This document shows positions 6,282 to 6,345 of a stretch of DNA of 6,345 bases, piece by piece (position 1 is the stretch's first letter; each line of letters opens with the position of its first letter). The translations under genes were made by a program, and so were the position numbers. Source of the stretch: Gammaproteobacteria bacterium (GTDB lineage: Bacteria; Pseudomonadota; Gammaproteobacteria; J113); contig RFJX01000233.1 in NCBI GenBank assembly GCA_003694425.1, forward strand, positions 1 through 6,345. The letters run 5' to 3'. The notes beneath the pieces are model-generated. The model saw nothing but the letters and a program-made list of their open reading frames with translations, made no database searches and was not told the origin of the DNA.

Positions 6282-6310
6282 ATTGTCGGCAGTGGTCACG
6301 GGTTTGGCAA
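6282..6310 (-). promoter_or_regulatory. Promoter of the FliL-like gene, leaderless layout
   Basis: On the minus strand TTGCCA (6310-6305; five of six matches to TTGACA) is followed after exactly 17 bases by GACAAT (6287-6282; four of six matches to TATAAT). Only 8 bases lie between the -10 box and the ATG at 6273. Transcription would therefore start one or two bases from the start codon. Confidence 0.5.
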
Positions 6311-6320
6311 GGATGGGGCG

Positions 6321-6345
6321 GTGATCAGTGGTGAGTTTTCAGTGA
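6321..6345. repeat. Short degenerate repeat cut by the right edge
   Basis: Two imperfect direct units, GTGATCAGTG (6321-6330) and GTGAGTTTTCAGTG (6331-6344), differ by a 4-base insertion. A related CAGTGGT also occurs at 6290-6296 inside the FliL-like promoter spacer and again at 6326-6332. It looks like the edge of a low-complexity intergenic repeat; its true extent is outside the window. Confidence 0.4.

Noticed and set aside
1..6345. A defence island, toxin-antitoxin pair, prophage or CRISPR system
   Set aside because: All six genes have housekeeping or metabolic-type families, no spaced repeat array is present, and no integrase, transposase or tRNA attachment site is seen.

Overview
This window looks like ordinary chromosome from a GC-rich proteobacterium. 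The aconitase B closely resembles my recollection of the Escherichia coli enzyme, which points to a gammaproteobacterium. I cannot name the genus from the sequence. There are six protein genes and no RNA gene, insertion sequence or CRISPR array that I can see.

Layout. The left edge holds the first 146 codons of a DsbA-family thiol oxidoreductase/isomerase gene on the minus strand (438 to the edge). A short divergent intergenic region separates it from a rightward GlcG/HbpS-like gene (541-936), which ends in a strong intrinsic terminator. A structured leader region follows, then a rightward lysine 2,3-aminomutase (KamA)-family radical SAM gene (1113-2444). Convergent to it lie two leftward genes that may share a transcript: aconitate hydratase B (acnB, 5568-2950) and, downstream, a small tautomerase of the malonate semialdehyde decarboxylase type (2865-2500). 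An 11-bp GC-rich hairpin sits between them. Upstream of acnB is a 164-bp element bounded by 27-bp inverted arms (5640-5803). Beyond it is a leftward orphan FliL-family gene with a signal peptide (6273-5830). The right edge carries a fragment of a short repeat.

How the genes relate. AcnB is a citric acid cycle enzyme (citrate to isocitrate). The others are accessory enzymes or proteins of uncertain substrate, and I see no single pathway joining them. The items most worth a second look are these: (i) the KamA homologue keeps the radical SAM cysteines and the PLP lysine but has Ser where lysine aminomutase has its second substrate-binding Asp; (ii) the acnB start should move from an ATG lying inside the promoter -10 to a GTG with a perfect Shine-Dalgarno; (iii) the inverted-repeat element lies directly upstream of the acnB promoter; (iv) two genes (dsbA-like and fliL-like) have good -10 boxes almost touching their ATG and no Shine-Dalgarno, suggesting leaderless transcripts. 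I did not find a convincing new multi-gene system.
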